From DASUBV01 sp036510065 (GTDB lineage: Bacteria > Actinomycetota > Actinomycetes > Streptosporangiales > Streptosporangiaceae), in NCBI GenBank assembly GCA_036510065.1, contig DATCEO010000152.1, positions 1 to 64,000 of the forward strand: DNA of 64,000 nucleotides. Reading direction: 5' to 3'. Under the pieces are notes generated by a model. It was not told where the DNA came from. It saw only the letters and a list, made by a program, of their open reading frames with translations, and did not search any database. Positions 49,469 to 57,607 of the stretch are shown piece after piece (within the stretch, counting starts at the first letter, position 1; every line of letters starts with the position of its first letter). Position numbers and translations under genes: made by a program.

Positions 49469-50670
49469 GTGCAGCGGCCGGGAAGGGCGGTGCTGACCAT
49501 GCTCGGCACGATCCTCGGCGTGGGTGCGTTCGTGGCCGTGCTCGGCCTGACCGCCACCGGGGCGGGCCAGATCTCGCGCCAGTTCACGGTCCTCGAGGAC
49601 ACCACGTTGACTGTGGAGGACAACGGTCCGGCCAACAACGTCGCCGCGCCCAGCACCAATCCCCCGATCGGCTTCCCGGCCGGCGCGGACGCGGTCGCCG
49701 ACCACATCAGCGGCGTGGTCGCCGCGGGTGTCTGGTGGCCAGTGACACTCCCGCCAGGCGCGAACTTCACCGGCTCGCTGGCGCTCTCCGCCACCGCTTC
49801 CCAGAACGTCAGCCTGCTGGCCGCCTCGCCGGGGGCGGTCCAGGCGATGGGCCTGAAGCTGGCGGCGGGCTCGCCGCTGAGCACGTACGAGAACGACACC
49901 AGGCAGCATGTCGCGATGATCGACGCCGCCACGGCGGCCTCCCTCGGCATCTCGTCCGCCCGCCTGGCCAGCCACCCCGCGGTGTTCGTCGACGGCATCG
50001 CCTACACGGTGGTGGGCGTCTACAGCTCCGCCCAGCGCGTGGTGACCCGGGAGAGCGCGATGCTCATCCCCGAGCGGACAGCCCTGGCTGACTACGGGAA
50101 CCCGGAGCCGGGCATCGGGAACCAGGGCGAGGCCCAGATGGTCGTCGGGACCAGGACCGGCGCGGCGCAGGCGGTGGCCCGGCAGATCGCCGCCGCCGAG
50201 CTGCCGACCGATCCGAGCCGCCTGGTCGTGATATCACCGCCCAGTCCGCAGAGCCTGCAGAGCCTGCAGAGCGAGGTGAGCGGCGACCTGGCCGGCCTAT
50301 TCCTGATCCTTGCCCTGGTCAGCCTGCTGATCGGCGCGGTCGGGATCGCTAACACCACGCTGGTCGCCGTGCTCGAGCGCACCGAGGAGATCGGCCTGCG
50401 CCGCGCCGTCGGTGCCCGGCCGCGGCACATCGCCGCGCAGTTCCTGGCCGAGTCCACGGCGCTCGGCACCCTCGGCGGCCTGATCGGCACCTGCATAGGC
50501 GTCGGGACGGCGGTGATCTTCGCCGCGGTCAAGGACTGGACCGCCATCCTGAACCCGGCCTATACGCTGCCCGCCCGCTGATCGGCAGCGTCGTTGGCCT
50601 GCTGGCCGGCGCGTACCCGGCGCTGCGGGCGGCGCGGACCAGCCCGCTGGCGGCATTGCGGAGCGCGTAA
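49469..50670 (+). pseudogene. MacB/FtsX-type ABC permease, 5'-truncated and frameshifted near the 3' end
   Basis: From QRPGRAVLTMLGTILGVGAF the protein follows the MacB/FtsX pattern: first membrane helix, periplasmic domain, then LFLILALVSLLIGAVGIANT, VLERTEEIGLRRAVGARPRH and a third helix. The frame stops at 50579 (YTLPAR), but the next frame continues with the expected ending IGSVVGLLAGAYPALRAART and SPLAALRSA to a stop at 50668. A lost base in the CCGCCCGC run near 50575 explains it. The 5' edge abuts the kinase fragment. The cognate ATPase is missing. Confidence 0.85.
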
Positions 50671-50693
50671 GCCCGGCCTGCCCGAAAGGAACG

Positions 50694-50972
50694 ATGATGC
50701 GCAATCGCCCCAGGCTGTGGCTCCTGACCTGCTGCTGCGCTGCCCTCACTGCGTGCACCGCCGGCCCGCCCAAGGGACCGAATCTGACCGTGACCACGCC
50801 CAATGAGATGGCGATCCCCGTCCGGCAGCGAGTGCGGCTCTGTGGGTGCGGGTGTGAAGAGCAGGTGACTGGCCAGCGCCAGTACGTAAATCAAGATCAC
50901 TACACGGTCTGGTTGACGCGAGTGCAGTATCCACGGTGGAAAAGAGAGCGCCCCGTCCACCACAAGCAGTGA
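50694..50972 (+). pseudogene. Chimeric lipoprotein start fused to a small cysteine-rich segment
   Basis: After AAAGGA and an ATG the frame gives a lipoprotein signal (RPRLWLLTCCCAALTACTAG, lipobox LTAC), as in the adaptor gene that usually follows MacB-type permeases. From about residue 40 the sequence changes to VRLCGCGCEEQVTGQRQYVN, a CxCxC-type zinc-ribbon-like segment unrelated to adaptors, in lower-GC DNA. I read this as an adaptor gene cut by the left border of an inserted island. Confidence 0.55.
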
Positions 50973-50987
50973 GCGGGGTGCTCTCTT
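50942..50987. terminator. Hairpin with A/T flanks between convergent genes
   Basis: AAGAGAGCGCCCCG pairs with CGGGGTGCTCTCTT (one G:U pair) around an 18-base loop. It is flanked by A and T bases, so it could act as a bidirectional intrinsic terminator. Confidence 0.75.
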
Positions 50988-51046
50988 GCGGGAGACGGGG
51001 CATAGCGGCGAGGCAGGGCGCAAGGACAGGCCCTAGCTCCTCGGCT

Positions 51047-53227
51047 TCACCCTGCCGGGCAGCCCGAGTCCGCGGCAGCGGGCAGGGTGAAGGCGTTGCG
51101 CACGTTGGCTGGCAGCGAGCTGCACACACTCGTTACGTCACCGATGGCTCCGCCTCCCAGAACCGTCCACCCACCATGGCCATCACTCTGGAAGAAGTAG
51201 GTGGGATAGTTGGAGGTGGGACCTTTCGGGAATGTGAAGTTCTGTTCGGCGTAGCCGTCCAGGCACTTCGCTGGGCCGGACACTCCCGTAAACGTTGCCC
51301 CCTGGGTGAGCATCAGCTTGAGGAATACAGCTGAGCTGCACTTACTGGCTGTTGATGTTGGCGGTGACGACGGAGCGTAGGCCGCTGGCGGGCACTGAGC
51401 ACCCAGTTTGGTTAGGACATTTGCGGGGATCACTCGGCAGGCGATGGTTGGTATCGCGTCGCCGCCTTCGATGAGTGTCCAAGACCCGTTCTGGGCCTTC
51501 TTAAAGAAGAACTGGGCAGCTTGCCCGCCGGGACCGGCGGTGAAGAGTTGCAGGGCGTAACCATCTACGCAGGTCGGTGGCCCCGAGATGGTGGGTTGGA
51601 TCGGTCCACTGCCCTTCACGACGTTCAGAAACGCCTGGGAGGTGCACGACGAGGTCGTGCTTGGTGAGGCCATGGGTTTTGTCGTGGTCTGCGGATAGAA
51701 CGACAATACCTCTTTGATCACGCCGGGGCAATTTTTCACTACCGAGTGCATCCAGATGCTTCCGGGTGCTCCGTAGCCAGGCGGAATGCCTGGCGGACCC
51801 CACTGGTGGTCGAGGGGCACACTTTTCGACGAACACGGGTCGATAAAGTATCGGCCCGCCGGTTGGCAGCGGTCGGTGTTCAGGTCGAACTTGTTGATGC
51901 CCGAGTCGCACGAGGGCTCCGTGAAGAATAGCTGCGTGATGATCCCAATCCTGGCATCAGTTGGGATAGTGGTAGCGTTGTTGTCGCCGACGTCGAACAA
52001 CGGGTCGCCGTAGGTGCCGACCGCGGTGAATAGCTTGTCTGAGTTGTCAGCCGCAATCTTCTGGGGATCGAAGACGTTCTGATACGCCCATAGGTATCCA
52101 TAGGCGTCGGCCAGAGCCTTGCCACACGGCGCTTTGAACCCGCTCACCCCGTTGGCCGCTCCTACCAAGTAGCAATAGGCAGCGTCATATAGGCCGTTGA
52201 GCGGTGCGTCGAGTGAGATTACCTGCACCACTCCCTCGTGATTGTGACGGCCAAATCTCCACCACCACTGCTCCGCGATGAGGCCGCCGTTTGAGTGCCC
52301 GACCACGAAGATCTTGGCGTCTGGGAGTGATCGGTGTACGCTCCTGATCTCGTTCTCGAGGTTGGATGGCTGGATCGAGATCGGGCTGGACGTGGCGACA
52401 TCATTGGGGGTGTAGCCCGGGAAGGTGAAGCTATTGGCCTGGTCGAGTGTGGCGCCTGGGCTTGTGTAGCTAAACGGTAGGACGATCCCGCCGTCAGTTC
52501 CCAGCGAGTCGATCAGGTTGTTACCAGCCCCTATGCCTGGTGGCATGTGCTCAAGACGGTGGTCGTCATCCAGGTTCATCCAGGCGGAGATTAGGTCGCT
52601 CAAGGACGCGGGGAACGGCGGCGAGGCCTGACGATGGTCCAGCGGGTAGACCCCCTGGGACGATGTGCAAACTGGTGTCGTGAGTGGATCCCATGTCGCG
52701 CTGTCGCCATGCGAGCTCACCCCTTGGACCATGATGGTCACGATGTTGGCATTTGGGGGCGGCCCGTAGGTGAAGGCCGGTTGGGACGGTAGCCCAATAG
52801 CGGATATGAAACCGCCGCTCGACGCGGCCTCCACACCGAACCGATAGTAGGTGCAGACGTTCAGGCCGGAGACGGTGACAGACAGCGTTGAGGCCGGTAC
52901 CGCTTGCAACACCCCGTCCGGGCTGCCGTCCGGCGCGATTTGGACAATGTCGTACCGCGTCGCCCGAGCGCAGCCGGGCTTGGGGGGTTGCCAGTTCACG
53001 TCGACGGTGGATGTGTCAGTGCCTTGGGTGTTAGTGACAGCCTGCGGAACACCGGCAGCGAAATCGGCGCACTGGGCTCCCGTGGTGGCACTAGCTGTGG
53101 GCACCGATGGGCTGCTCGGGCTGCTTTGACTAGAGCACGCCGCGAGCAAGGCGACGATGGATGTTAGGGGTATCAGGGCGAGTCCACCCCGCCGACGCGG
53201 CCGGCGGTATCTATTCGTGTGATTCAC
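51047..53227 (-). CDS. Secreted lipoprotein with FN3-like and alpha/beta hydrolase domains and two C-terminal repeats
   Basis: About 726 residues from a GTG at 53227 preceded by AGGAGAAGG. Signal and lipobox: LALIPLTSIVALLAACSS. Residues about 60-150 look like a fibronectin-III-type domain (VDVNWQPPKPGC, YRFGVEAASS). The hydrolase region (about 165-500) has IFVVGHSNGGLIAEQWWWRFG with Ser as nucleophile. The C-terminus has two related domains of about 90 residues, each starting CTSQAFLNV/CSSAVFLKL, with GPP/GPA-x-C-x-DGYA and a WTLIEGG/WTVLGGG motif. Base composition and codon use are less GC-rich than in neighbouring genes, suggesting horizontal transfer. Substrate unknown. Confidence 0.85.
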   Translation of the reverse strand: MNHTNRYRRPRRRGGLALIPLTSIVALLAACSSQSSPSSPSVPTASATTGAQCADFAAGVPQAVTNTQGTDTSTVDVNWQPPKPGCARATRYDIVQIAPDGSPDGVLQAVPASTLSVTVSGLNVCTYYRFGVEAASSGGFISAIGLPSQPAFTYGPPPNANIVTIMVQGVSSHGDSATWDPLTTPVCTSSQGVYPLDHRQASPPFPASLSDLISAWMNLDDDHRLEHMPPGIGAGNNLIDSLGTDGGIVLPFSYTSPGATLDQANSFTFPGYTPNDVATSSPISIQPSNLENEIRSVHRSLPDAKIFVVGHSNGGLIAEQWWWRFGRHNHEGVVQVISLDAPLNGLYDAAYCYLVGAANGVSGFKAPCGKALADAYGYLWAYQNVFDPQKIAADNSDKLFTAVGTYGDPLFDVGDNNATTIPTDARIGIITQLFFTEPSCDSGINKFDLNTDRCQPAGRYFIDPCSSKSVPLDHQWGPPGIPPGYGAPGSIWMHSVVKNCPGVIKEVLSFYPQTTTKPMASPSTTSSCTSQAFLNVVKGSGPIQPTISGPPTCVDGYALQLFTAGPGGQAAQFFFKKAQNGSWTLIEGGDAIPTIACRVIPANVLTKLGAQCPPAAYAPSSPPTSTASKCSSAVFLKLMLTQGATFTGVSGPAKCLDGYAEQNFTFPKGPTSNYPTYFFQSDGHGGWTVLGGGAIGDVTSVCSSLPANVRNAFTLPAAADSGCPAG

Positions 53228-53465
53228 GCCTTCTCCTAAGAGCGAGTTTGTAACGCCGGCTTGTGCCGGGGCTAAACTGTCCAGATAATGGAACAGTCTC
53301 ATGTAAGATACTGCGCTCATTGGACCAGGGCGTCATTGTTTATTGTCTACAAACGAAAAGACGCCATCTACCGGCGACTCGTATGGGCCCGTAGGGTGGC
53401 GCAGAGGGGAAGTGTCCGGTCCGGGCCCGCATAACCGGCTGGACACTTCCCGGGTGGATGGCATG
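53228..53465. other. Upstream region of the lipoprotein genes
   Basis: About 240 bases of lower-GC DNA. It holds AT-rich stretches (CATTGTTTATTGTCTACAAA) that are likely promoter DNA for the gene at 53227. The right part has the inverted pair AAGTGTCCGGTC and CCGGCTGGACACTTCCCGG (around 53410-53453), a possible terminator for the gene at 53466. Confidence 0.45.
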
Positions 53466-54131
53466 CTAGCCCGCCGGTGTGATTGGGATCCCTGTTCCGC
53501 TGATGTTGTATGCGAAGAACTGCAGCAGGTCGCTCACCTTCGTGTCGAGGCCCTTCACAAAGCCGAAGCAGAGGCCCTTCACCAGCGTGATGGTGTGCCC
53601 GGCAAGGATGTTGTAATCATCCTTGTTCTGCGTCCCCGGGTAACCGGAGCCGAGGTTGCATCGGGAGTCACCTTCGTTATCTCCTGATTGGAGAGGGCTT
53701 GCTGAGTTGGCAGAAGAGTCAGCGATGGTGGCGAGCGACGGGGTGAACGAATCATCGATCGATGTACTCACCGACAGGTTTGAAACGTCGTAAATCGTCG
53801 CGCCCCCAGGGCCATGGAACAGGTAGATCGGCCCGAATGAGATAGTGAAGCTTTCCGAAGCGGTCGCCGAATGGCCCTGGCATTTCGTCGGCCAGCACGC
53901 CACGGTCGTCTCTCCGGGGCCCGGATTGGCCGTGTCCTTGAGCCCCGAGCTGGCAGGTGGGGCGGTAGTTGGCTGAGCCGAGGTCGCCGGAGCGCTAGAC
54001 TGTGTAGCGCTAGCGCCGGGGCTCGATCCTCCGCTGCTGCTGCCGCATGCGGCAAGCACGACTGCAAGCGCAGCTATTGCCACCAGACCCGGCCACCTCC
54101 GCTGCGGTCTGTCAGAGCGTGTGCGCGTCAT
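53466..54131 (-). CDS. Hypothetical lipoprotein
   Basis: About 221 residues. The signal and lipobox are RRWPGLVAIAALAVVLAACGSSSGG (lipobox LAAC), followed by a Ser/Pro/Ala/Thr-rich linker and a beta-type domain with four cysteines (CWPTKC, RCNLGSG, LCFGF). No family recognised. Like its neighbour it has lower-GC composition than the rest of the window; both may have arrived together. Confidence 0.75.
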   Translation of the reverse strand: MTRTRSDRPQRRWPGLVAIAALAVVLAACGSSSGGSSPGASATQSSAPATSAQPTTAPPASSGLKDTANPGPGETTVACWPTKCQGHSATASESFTISFGPIYLFHGPGGATIYDVSNLSVSTSIDDSFTPSLATIADSSANSASPLQSGDNEGDSRCNLGSGYPGTQNKDDYNILAGHTITLVKGLCFGFVKGLDTKVSDLLQFFAYNISGTGIPITPAG

Positions 54132-54454
54132 GACATTACAGAACCTTTCTTGCTCGTAGGGACTTCCCACGTCGGTACAACACCAAGTGGTGCATGTACT
54201 GAGTTAAGTCCATTTGATAGGGATAAATCCAGCTTAAGGGCATCGGCTTCATGTATGGATGGGTAGATACCGGCACTAAGTGTTATCGTGCACCGTTGCG
54301 CCGCCGGGGATGTAATCTCTGAACTGCTGCGCTCGACCCGTGCAAAATTCCAGGCCCCCCAACAGAGCTCCCAGGACTCGAACCACATCGTCTACCTGTA
54401 GCATGGCGCATCTGCGTACTAGTGGCATAATCCGCTCCTACTTCGCGCTCATCC
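54132..54454. other. Low-GC intergenic stretch, no confident gene
   Basis: About 320 bases at the right end of the island, with stretches such as GATAGGGATAAATCCAGCTT. A short minus-strand frame (54128-54388) exists, but it has no ribosome-binding site or protein-like composition. I see no convincing gene. Confidence 0.4.
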
Positions 54455-54484
54455 AAAAAAGCCCGCTGCCATGAGGCAAACGGG
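54455..54484 (-). terminator. Intrinsic terminator downstream of the tRNA fragment
   Basis: On the minus strand CCCG-TT-TGCC-TCAT-GGCA-G-CGGG is followed by six T, a classical rho-independent terminator. It is in the right place and orientation to end the tRNA transcript whose 3' half lies at 54512-54557. Confidence 0.8.
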
Positions 54485-54493
54485 ATCTTGGTG

Positions 54494-54511
54494 AATTACA
54501 CAGGTGTAATT
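54494..54511. repeat. Perfect palindrome AATTACAC-AG-GTGTAATT
   Basis: An 8-bp inverted repeat with a 2-bp spacer lies immediately next to the CCA end of the tRNA fragment, AT-rich in a GC-rich genome. It might be a recombination or regulator site. Confidence 0.75.
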
Positions 54512-54557
54512 TGGTGCGCCTGGCAGGACTCGAACCTGCGACGCGCTGCTTAGAAGG
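54512..54557 (-). tRNA. 3' half of tRNA-Arg(TCT), probable attachment-site remnant
   Basis: On the minus strand the sequence reads anticodon loop CTTCTAA (anticodon TCT), GCAG, variable loop, T-arm GCAGG-TTCGAGT-CCTGC, acceptor CAGGCGC, A and CCA. The 5' half (acceptor 5' strand, D-arm, anticodon 5' stem) is missing: to the right of 54557 the sequence is unrelated protein-coding DNA. Homology breaks at the 5' edge of the anticodon loop, which is where tyrosine integrases commonly cross over. It is therefore not a functional tRNA but an att-like remnant. Confidence 0.8.
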
Positions 54558-54836
54558 TCGTTTCGGGCAGCGTCGCTAGCTGCGGCCCGGCAGGCGCAGC
54601 TAGCCGCCGCCGTCACAGACGCCACCTGCACTCAGTCCGCGGACCTGGCCGGGATCTACTTCGCCGTCCAGGCCAGCTACGAACAGCAGCTCGTCAACGC
54701 CAGCCAGCAGGCGCTCACCGCCGCGGTCCGGCGGTACCGGACCGCCTACCAGAAAGAGCTGAGCCAGCTCCCGGCCCTGCTACGGACGGCGAAGGCCATC
54801 CCATTCCCCAGCGGCAAGGTCGCGCGGGCCGGCTGA
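54549..54836 (+). pseudogene. 5'-truncated protein-coding fragment, C-terminal part only
   Basis: A frame without any start codon runs from the tRNA junction to a TGA at 54834 and has protein-like composition: LAAARQAQLAAAVTDATCTQ, SADLAGIYFAVQASYEQQLV, RYRTAYQKELSQLPALLRTA. It reads as the C-terminal helical part of a secreted or membrane-associated protein. Its 5' end was removed by the event that left the tRNA half. Family not recognised. Confidence 0.65.
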
Positions 54837-54847
54837 CTGCGGCGCGA

Positions 54848-55276
54848 TCACAAGTTCGTTTCCACGCAGTTGAAGACGTTCTGCGCGGCTTGATGTCTGC
54901 CCGAGCTTTTGAGCAGTCCCAGCCCGGCGCCGGAAGTGGCCTGCTGGATGCAGGTGCTCGCGGCGGCCCGCTTGGCCGGGCTGGGGAACGCGCACGTCTC
55001 GAACTTGACCCGCCCGGCGTGGGTGGCGAGCTGGCGCAGCACTGGCAGCGACAGGAGCGCGGTGATACCGGAGCCCTTCGTGCCGCCCAGCTGGACCGCG
55101 CAGTTGTTGACGATGGCCTCGGCTTGTGCCTTCGCCTTGGTGACGTCCGCGCTGACCGTTGGGTTGGCCTTGGCCGACTGGGCCGGGCTGGCAGCCGTAC
55201 CGGACTTGCACCCCGCCAGAGCCGCCACTACCGCGAGCATCAGGATAGGCGCTGCCTTGCGCACGGTGTTGATCAT
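54848..55276 (-). CDS. Small lipoprotein, hypothetical
   Basis: 142 residues from the ATG at 55276, preceded by GGAGAAACAA. The signal and lipobox are KAAPILMLAVVAALAGCKSG (lipobox LAGC). The mature part is Ala/Lys/Thr-rich, with four cysteines (NNCAV, FETCAF, STCIQQ, NCVET) likely to form two disulfides. It is convergent with the headless fragment at 54549-54836 and has high-GC composition like the core genome. Confidence 0.78.
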   Translation of the reverse strand: MINTVRKAAPILMLAVVAALAGCKSGTAASPAQSAKANPTVSADVTKAKAQAEAIVNNCAVQLGGTKGSGITALLSLPVLRQLATHAGRVKFETCAFPSPAKRAAASTCIQQATSGAGLGLLKSSGRHQAAQNVFNCVETNL

Positions 55277-55691
55277 TTGTTTCTCCGTCTCTGTCCCGTG
55301 GCTAGTTCGCATCGGGAGGGCCATGATCGGCGCAGCCGCAAGAGAGTGCGTGCGCCTGCCTGGCAGTGTCATGCATGCTCGTTATCGCCGTGATCCCAGG
55401 TCGCCGCCGCGCGTTGACCAACGATCACGGCGACCCTCATCGGCACGTACTTGCCTGGGTGGCCATCGTAGTTGGGCGGAGGGCCACCTTTCGGCAGCGA
55501 GGCGCCCTGCCCATTGATAGTTGGAGCGAACTTGACCTTCGGCGGCGCAGGCGCCAGGCGCGACGCGCCAGGAGGGAAAACCTGGGGAGGACGAGACGTA
55601 ACTGGCCGCTGACGCCGAGATGACGGGCACCGTGACAGCGAGATCAGTTTGCGCCTGAACTTGCCCTTCAACACCAGGCGCTTGACGAACT
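55277..55691. other. Gap without confident gene; contains an inverted repeat
   Basis: About 415 bases. CGCCGTGATC (55386-55395) pairs with GATCACGGCG (55423-55432), a possible hairpin. Short frames on both strands lack ribosome-binding sites and look like decayed sequence. I assign no gene. Confidence 0.45.
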
Positions 55692-56164
55692 TTATCTATG
55701 CCGGTGCCAGAATCTCTGGTGAAATGCCACGTCGAATCGCTCCAGCTCCTCCCCGGTGCCGCTGAACCCCATGACGAAGTCCAGATGCAGATCACGGGGC
55801 ACGAGCAGCGCCGCGAAGCGGACCTCCGGGAAGTCGGCTGAGTCATAGACCGGCACGTTCAGGGTTTCCCCGGCCGCAGTCATCAGCTCCACCCGCCGGA
55901 TGTCGGGATGAACGCGGGCCAGCAGGCAATAGGGCCCTTCGTCACCGCCACCGGTACTGACATTCATCAGACTCCCAGCGGGGAGTGCCGGGCCACCGCC
56001 GCCGCCCTCGCGCAGCACCCGGCCGTCCGCAGACGTGATGCGGGTCATGCTCACCAGCTCGCCTGTGCCCGGCTCGCCGCCGCCGGGTGACTGCCGTTGT
56101 GCCCAGATCACCCAGGACAGGCCGTCGTCCTGGGTTCCCTCAGCAATAACATGTTGTCATCCAT
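55692..56164 (-). pseudogene. Conserved hypothetical protein, frameshifted at the start
   Basis: An ATG at 56164 has a perfect GGGAGG ribosome-binding site and begins MDDNM, but its frame ends after 18 codons. One base out of frame, directly after that ATG cluster, the sequence VIAEGTQDDGLSWVIWAQRQ leads into the long frame ending FHQRFWHRHR at 55692. The long frame alone has no good start (GTG at 56111 lacks a ribosome-binding site). A one-base deletion after the fifth codon restores MDDN(M)VIAEG. The protein (about 155 residues; RVELMTAAGETLNVPVYDSA) is of unknown function. Confidence 0.7.
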
Positions 56165-56256
56165 GAGACCTCCCGCTCGCGGGGCCTATGCTGACACATC
56201 CCCAGGAGCATGCGGACGTGAGCCAGCGCTGAGGTCACGGGATAGTCACGGGATGA

Positions 56257-57513
56257 TCAGCCGTGAGGGTGAGGCGGTTCTGACGACGGCGCGGCCGGAC
56301 GGCTTTCGGAATGATGATGCAGCAGCCAGGCGCCGAGGCCGCTGCCGATGGTGAGCGCGGCCGCGACGATGAAGCAGGCGCGTGCTCCGGCGAATCCCAG
56401 CACTGCGCCGGTAGCGATGCCGCTGGCCCCGTAGCCGATCTGCATCGCGGCGGACAGGGTTGAGAATCCCTCGGAGAGCTGGCTGGCTGGTAGCAGGTCG
56501 CCGAGGATAAGCGTGCGTAGCGTGTTAAGCGGCGCAAACCAGAGCCCGCAAGCGGCAACGGCGAGCACGAGGAAGATAAGTGACGGCGCGACCGCGATCA
56601 ATATTATGCACAGGCCGAGGGCCACGAGCATGATGTTCGCCCGCTGGTCCTTATGGCCGGGCCGGTGACCGCTGAATGCTCCGTACGCGAAGCCGCCTGC
56701 GGCACTGGCCAATGACAGGAGCGCTATCAGGAGACCTGCCGTCGCGGGCCGCGAGCCCAGTGCGGGCATGAGCGGAGCCAGCGCGATATTTATCGTTCCC
56801 TCGGCGTAACCCATGACGGCACTGAGGAAGTAGATGGGAAGCGCTCTCGGATTTCTCCAGGCCCCGCTTCTGCCGGCAAGGTGCCCAGCTGGCTGATATG
56901 GCTCGAGCCGCCTCGCTACGCCAAGCGCTCCGAACGCCGCCACGGCCATCAAGACGATGACAAGCACAGGCGCGCCCAGATATCCCGTGATCGCGACCAG
57001 GGCGGGCGCGAACATCCATTCCAGCTCCAGCAGCGTTGCGTCCAGTGCGAAGGCGCGCTCTCGCAGCTCACCTGTGACGATCCGCTGCAGGTACGCCCGC
57101 AGGCCGCCCATGACCCCTGCTGGGGCCGCGCCGGCTAGCCCGCTCAGGACTATCAGCACCACCGCCGGGGCACGACCGGCGATCAGTCCGGCGAGCGCCG
57201 CCAGAACCATCGCGGCGACGCCTAGTTCCACGCTTACCCCGCGGCGAAACTCCACGCGATCGATGAGCCGCCCTGACCATGGCGAGACGATCCCGTCGGC
57301 GAAGGTATACGCACTGGCCATCAGCGCGCCCACCCGAAACGACCCGACGGCGCCATGGCCAGCAAGCACGAGCGCGAGGGGCGCCATCGCGACCGACAAG
57401 CGCTGAAGTCCGGCCGTCAGCGTGAACCTGCGCCAGGCAGCACTCGCCAGCAGCCGCCGGTACACGCGGCCGCCGGCGGGCACGCCTGTCACCGGGACAT
57501 CTGCCCTGGGCAT
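56257..57513 (-). CDS. MFS transporter
   Basis: About 418 residues from the ATG at 57513, with twelve hydrophobic helices. The N-terminal half includes FADGIVSPWSGRLIDRVEFRRG, the loop 2-3 motif of this drug-efflux-like branch; the second half includes GGFAYGAFSGHRPGHKDQRA. It probably exports a small molecule. Located downstream of a MarR regulator on the same strand (94-base gap), which is likely to control it. Confidence 0.9.
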   Translation of the reverse strand: MPRADVPVTGVPAGGRVYRRLLASAAWRRFTLTAGLQRLSVAMAPLALVLAGHGAVGSFRVGALMASAYTFADGIVSPWSGRLIDRVEFRRGVSVELGVAAMVLAALAGLIAGRAPAVVLIVLSGLAGAAPAGVMGGLRAYLQRIVTGELRERAFALDATLLELEWMFAPALVAITGYLGAPVLVIVLMAVAAFGALGVARRLEPYQPAGHLAGRSGAWRNPRALPIYFLSAVMGYAEGTINIALAPLMPALGSRPATAGLLIALLSLASAAGGFAYGAFSGHRPGHKDQRANIMLVALGLCIILIAVAPSLIFLVLAVAACGLWFAPLNTLRTLILGDLLPASQLSEGFSTLSAAMQIGYGASGIATGAVLGFAGARACFIVAAALTIGSGLGAWLLHHHSESRPAAPSSEPPHPHG

Positions 57514-57607
57514 CCAGCCACCACAGATCGCCAGCTGCCACCGCGGCCGCAAGGCGGTACCGCGGCCCAGCAAAGGTGCATCGCCAACTCTGGGCTCGGC
57601 CCCGCGC

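Noticed and set aside
54512..54597. Complete tRNA gene, using the CAGGCGC at 54591-54597 as the 5' acceptor strand
   Set aside because: The span would be too long, there is no D-arm, and the anticodon 5' stem does not pair; the right-hand part is protein-coding. Only the 3' half is real.
55369..55674. Minus-strand frame of about 101 codons
   Set aside because: The middle (GGPPPNYDGHPGKYVPMRV) is odd but there is no ribosome-binding site, and the N-terminal part is a shadow; not supported as a gene.
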